This document shows positions 60,166 through 64,000 of a stretch of 64,000 nt of DNA, one piece after another (position 1 is the stretch's first letter; each line of letters starts with the position of its first letter). This DNA is from [Phialemoniopsis] sp. UDSM-2020 (Eukaryota; Ascomycota; Sordariomycetes; Thyridiales; Thyridiaceae), in the NCBI GenBank assembly GCA_018873225.1, contig JAEILZ010000007.1, positions 124,001 through 188,000 of the forward strand, in the 5' to 3' direction. Below the pieces are notes generated by a model. It was not told the origin of the DNA, did not search any database, and saw nothing but the letters and a program-made list of their open reading frames with translations. The position numbers and the translations under genes were made by a program.

Positions 60166-61543
60166 ATGGCCGCTGAAGCCCCTCGACAATACGTGCCCCT
60201 GACCTGTCACGGTCACTCGCGACCCGTCCCCCACATCAACTTCTCCCCCCTTACCAAGGATGAGAACTACTACATGATCTCTGCCTGCAAAGGTACCCAT
60301 CATATGCCCGTCTGTATACGAATGACGCTGGAGTCAATGCGCTAACCGCCATGCAGATGGCAACCCCATGCTCCGAGATGGCAAGACTGGCGACTGGTAC
60401 GTGGAAACTATGGCTGGCCAGCCCACCAATCCCCTCCGCTATTTTTCCTCGAATATTTATGCTGATGGTCGACTTCGTGCTCGTGTAGGATAGGAACATT
60501 CATCGGCCACAAGGGAGCAGTCTGGCAGGCCAAGCTTAGCCCCGATGCCGCCACCGCGGCCACTGCCTCTGCAGATTTCACGGCGTAAGTCTCACTACGA
60601 GATCCTTCATCCCCCCTCCCGGCATGGTGGCACGACCATTCTAACAAGCACTCACTCACCCTGTAGCAAAATCTGGGACACCCACACCGGCGAGCTGCTC
60701 TACACTTTGCAGCACGATCACATAGTACGCGCTCTCGCATATCCTGCGCACGCCTCCGACATGGTGGCCACTGGTGGCTTCGAAAAGAAGCTTCGCATCT
60801 TCGACCTCGCCGAGCTTAGGCCTCAGGCCGCCCCCACCGCCAACGCCAATGCGCCGGTCGAGCCCGTCACCATCCCCAGCAACTTGGCCTTTGAGATTGG
60901 CGAGGGCGTGCACACCGACTCGATCAAGTGCGTTGTTTGGACCAAAGACCCCACCACTCTAGTCACCGCCTCTGGCAAGACCTTGCGCTGGTTCGATATC
61001 GCTTCACGCAGCTGCATCAAGACCGAAGACCTCGGCGAAGAGATCAAGTCCTGCGAGCTCGTCTCCCTCGCACCCCAGTACAGCTCCCCTTCGGATATTG
61101 GCGGGGGCTTGCCGGTCCTGGCCGTTGCTGCTGGCAAGACGGTGTCCTTCTGGGGTGGCGCCTTCAACGACACCGAGATCAAGCGCTTTCAGCTTTCCCA
61201 CGGTGTCGCCAGCGTTGGTCTTGATCTCAAGGGCAACAAGTTCGTCGTTGGAGAGGAGCCTGGCACCTGGGTCCGAGTCTACTCTTGGGAGGATGGCAAA
61301 GAGCTCGGTAGGTCGCGTTTTGCAACACATTTCTCGCGTAGCAAGTCAAACTAACTTGTTGCTCCCCTAGACGTCCTCAAGGGACACCACGGCCCTGTCT
61401 GGTCCGTCGCCTTCTCACCCGACGGTCAGCTGTACGCCACCGGCTCCGAAGACGGTACGATCAAGATGTGGAAGAACTGTGAGGGCTTCTATGGCCTATG
61501 GAGGGGCGGCGCCAACACTGCGCCCGAGCGGAACGCGGAGTAG
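60166..61543 (+). CDS. STRAP-type WD40 repeat protein
   Basis: Five exons: 60,166-60,292, 60,357-60,396, 60,489-60,584, 60,667-61,307 and 61,371-61,543. The introns are 64, 92, 82 and 63 bp, all GT-AG. The product is 358 residues (1,077 coding bases). It starts with a [15 protein letters not shown] block, where STRAP (serine/threonine kinase receptor-associated protein) homologues begin with a similar first repeat. WD40 repeats follow ([58 protein letters not shown]). STRAP-family scaffolds act in mRNA and SMN-complex related processes and kinase signalling in animals; the fungal role is not settled. The stop TAG at 61,541 is followed in the same frame by 150 open codons. Confidence 0.9.
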
Positions 61544-61996
61544 TACTCCCGTACCCTCTCGGATCGCAGCCATAGCACCAGTGGCAACAGCAGGCTGAGC
61601 CGCGACTCCAAGGCCACCCCGGCCCGTGGTGGCCCGAGTGGGCTCTCCAGCGAGAGCTATCAATTGGTGTCGGCATCGGCATCGGCATCGGCATCAGCAT
61701 CCTCGGCCGGATTCGACCGTTGCCAAGGTACTGAATCGAGCTCGAACTCTGATGCCGTCGTGGTGGTGGAGCAGCCCAGGACCCAGTCACCGGGCGCTGC
61801 TGGTGGGGAGTCGGCATCGGATATCGCCGTCCACTTCGAGCCTCTTTTTGTGCCCAAGTCTCCCAACAAGCGACCGGAGACGCGTGCTGAAGGCATGCTC
61901 AGCCCTGGCGACCAGAAGAAGCAGCTCTTTCTACAGAAGCTCGAGCGTCGGGGACTTTCCTACAGCGACCCGACCCCTCGTCCGGATCAGGAGTAG
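61541..61996 (+). other. In-frame open extension behind the STRAP-type stop codon
   Basis: After TAG (61,541-61,543) the same frame stays open for 150 codons to TAG at 61,994-61,996. It is Ser-rich, contains a Ser-Ala run encoded by four tcggca repeats (61,670-61,693), and ends in a charged segment with VHFEPLFVPKSPNKRPE and KKQLFLQKLERRGLSY. In the last 61 codons I counted 42 ending in G or C, with AAG, GAG and CAG exclusively used for Lys, Gln and nearly so for Glu. This is coding-like usage. It could be a readthrough tail, an alternative last exon, or coding sequence stranded by a new stop. Confidence 0.55.
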
Positions 61997-63389
61997 GTGT
62001 CGGTCGGCCCACGCCGGCAATATTTCTTTTACCGATCTGCTTAATTTTCACCCTGCTGCTACCTCTGTCGCACTTGCACGCTGGTGGGCAGACGAGGCCG
62101 AGCTGCCACGACACGGCTACCACCAGCACACCTTTACTTGGACAGCGCTTATTGCCTTTGCCTCGACGTCCTCCAGAAATCAAATAACCCTTGGTTGGTT
62201 ATCCTACTTGGCCTCGACTTGTTGGTGTTGGTGATTGGGTCGGTGGCAAAGGAGCTGTTTCTCCTCGACAATCCTCGATGATAACACGGCCGTGGTCGAT
62301 GGTGCACCTCTTCTCTCATCTCGTGGCGTGTGGATTGTTTCGGGACATCAGCAAGAAGAAGGGCATATGGCATGATAGAAACAGCGGTGACCGCAATCTT
62401 GGCTTGGTGTGCTCGCCTCGGCTTCTTTATGAATACATGTATGAGATAGACATTCTATGGGTGGGACATGTCTCCAACCACAGATGAGCGTATGTAAAAG
62501 TTATTCTCATAATCATTTGATCCTGCCAACGCATCAGGCACAGCGAGATTCTCTCTCTCTCTCTCTTTCCTTGCCAGTGATCTTCAGTGATCTATCTATC
62601 TATCCTTCTATGGGATATCCAGGGCGGTGCTTTGATTCAAGGCATCAAAGCTACGCCTCTCGAACTTCCAAGCGGCACATTGAAAAGAAACAAGACTTCC
62701 CACTCTCGTCTGTCATCTCTCTTTCCCTCGCTCCCTTCCGCCACACCTTCATCACCTTTCACATCTGGACTGACACGCTAGAAGAAGATACCATCTCAAG
62801 GTGAGACCACTCTTTCCAGGACTTGGCTTCTGACGCGGAGATCATAATCGCTATGGGCACAAATTAAGAACAGCAGCTCACATTTACATTCTTTATGACC
62901 ACCACTGCTTGATCTCTTTCGTTTCTTTCAAGGGCAAGTATTTGCTTTCCCGTTTGCAAAGCTGTCACCCCATCCCTCCTGCCCTGTTTCCCACTCTTGC
63001 TTTTTTCTCTCTATTGGCAATTTACTTGAGCTGCTGCTCTTACCATTCGTCCCGAACCTTGAATCGAGTAAAGTAGGCATTTCTCTCACAATCTTGACGC
63101 TTCAAATGGTCAGTGACGACGGGCTATCCCACTGTCCACCGACCAGCAGCCGTCAACCTCGTTTAGAATCCCAGACTGCCGCTCTTTCGAGGCCCCTGAA
63201 CTGACGCAATCTCCTCCTATCCAGTCTCTCCCCAACCTACGTCCTGGGCAACACAAACGCGGTCTGACTGCAGGGACTGCCCATTGCCGGCATCGCTACT
63301 TCCCGATTCGTTCAGCATTTCCCTTGACGGCTGAACATCTCAACACATCTTCATCCTCCTCCACGCCACTTCCTAGGCTTCGACCAAGC
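61997..63389. other. Intergenic region and 5' leader of the last gene
   Basis: 1.4 kb with a CT microsatellite at 62,549-62,567 and an atct repeat near 62,589-62,602. The final 600 bp are pyrimidine-rich, like a long fungal 5' leader. No convincing gene. Confidence 0.5.
62549..62567. repeat. CT microsatellite
   Basis: An uninterrupted ct-dinucleotide run of eight units in the intergenic region. Confidence 0.9.
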
Positions 63390-64000
63390 ATGACCGCCAC
63401 TGCCATAACTTCCGACAGCACCGCCAGTCTCGCCAAACAGCAGCCGAAGCTGCAGGTCACTCCTCATGAGATGGCGCTTCCACCCGAGCCGCAGTACTCC
63501 GAGAACCGCAACACCGTGAAGGCCCGCAGGCGCAAGCAAGCCCTCACGGGCGCCGCCAAGGTGGAGGAAGCCGCCCGCACGTCCGACTACAAGGCCATGA
63601 TCTACGCGCGCAAGAAGGTTCAGACCAAGGACGAGTTCAAGAATGCGTCGGACCTGGTCAAGGATCAGATGCTACAGGAAGCCATGGCCAAGGTCATGGA
63701 GACGAGGTTAGTTCCCCTTGTGTCCTTTGTTCTTGCTTCTTCTTCTCATCTCTGCTTTGCAAACCTTGAACGAGTGATTGATTTTTACCCACAAATAGGG
63801 CCCAAAAAGGCCAAGATACCAAGTCCAAGATGGCAAAGTACTACCGCGGCGAATACGACTACCGCCACGAAAAGGCAGGCCCTGATTCCCGGGCCTCGGT
63901 CACGGAGTTTCTCACAGTCAACCAGATGGCCCCTCCGCCGCTCAATCATGGCCCAACACGCACCATCGGGAGTCGCAGCCGTGCCGCCACTGTAGCGGAG
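63390..64000 (+). CDS. Conserved-looking protein of unknown function, 3' end outside window
   Basis: Exon 1 is 63,390-63,706, followed by a 92-bp intron (63,707-63,798, gttagt...acaaatag) and exon 2 from 63,799 to the window end. The N-terminus is Ser/Thr-rich. A basic helical region follows: KARRRKQALTGAAKVEEAAR, then YKAMIYARKKVQTKDEF and KDQMLQEAMAKVME. After the intron come AQKGQDTKSKMAKYYRGEYD and a proline-rich part. An upstream non-ATG extension to 63,324 is open but not needed. I do not recognise the family. The high Lys/Arg content could mean a nuclear or nucleic-acid-binding protein, which is inference. Confidence 0.72.

Noticed and set aside
1..64000. tRNA or rRNA genes
   Set aside because: I saw no cloverleaf with conserved box A and box B and no rRNA-like sequence, though a covariance-model scan was not possible.

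Overview
The window looks like a chromosome segment of a filamentous ascomycete (Pezizomycotina, most likely Sordariomycetes). The evidence is short GT-AG introns of 44-92 bp, fungal-type secreted enzymes, and a repeat island destroyed by C-to-T/G-to-A mutation of the repeat-induced point mutation (RIP) type. It has two sharply different halves.

Positions 1-43,338 are an extremely A/T-rich island with no intact gene. I resolved it into nested transposons. (i) A chromodomain Ty3/gypsy family, here called A, has two complete copies with LTRs (11,015-18,190 and 36,159-43,338) and two broken copies (A3, scattered over 1,945-9,375; A4, 34,300-36,157). (ii) A second, different gypsy pol, called B, lies at about 28,854-34,300. 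(iii) A complete but dead hAT DNA transposon lies at 23,407-28,845, with 21-bp terminal inverted repeats and an exact 8-bp target duplication. (iv) A roughly 1.1-kb repeat family that I do not recognise, called R1, has more than a dozen copies on both strands. Nine R1 insertions are bounded by target duplications of about 13-16 bp, most often 14 bp. The insertions nest up to three deep, so their order can be read. Reverse transcriptase, integrase, zinc-knuckle and chromodomain motifs are still legible but carry D-to-N, C-to-Y and W-to-stop changes typical of RIP.

From about 43.6 kb to the right end the base composition is normal and genes are dense. First comes a block rich in secreted proteins: a serine carboxypeptidase (S10), a GH78-like alpha-L-rhamnosidase, a frameshifted guanyl-specific ribonuclease pseudogene, a DUF3632-like gene, and a broken cysteine-containing secreted-protein gene. 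Next is an SRR1-like gene on the minus strand, a 2-kb gene-poor stretch, and a GPI-anchored X325/BIM1-type copper-binding (LPMO-like) protein. Then come housekeeping genes: a Doa1/Ufd3/PLAA homologue (WD40-PFU-PUL) on the minus strand and, divergent from it, a STRAP-type WD40 gene on the plus strand. A partial gene of unknown function runs off the right end.

The points most worth following are the R1 family with its near-constant 14-bp target duplication, the strand-asymmetric RIP pattern of gypsy copy A2, the 150-codon open extension in frame behind the STRAP stop codon, and the two damaged secreted-protein genes next to the heterochromatic island.
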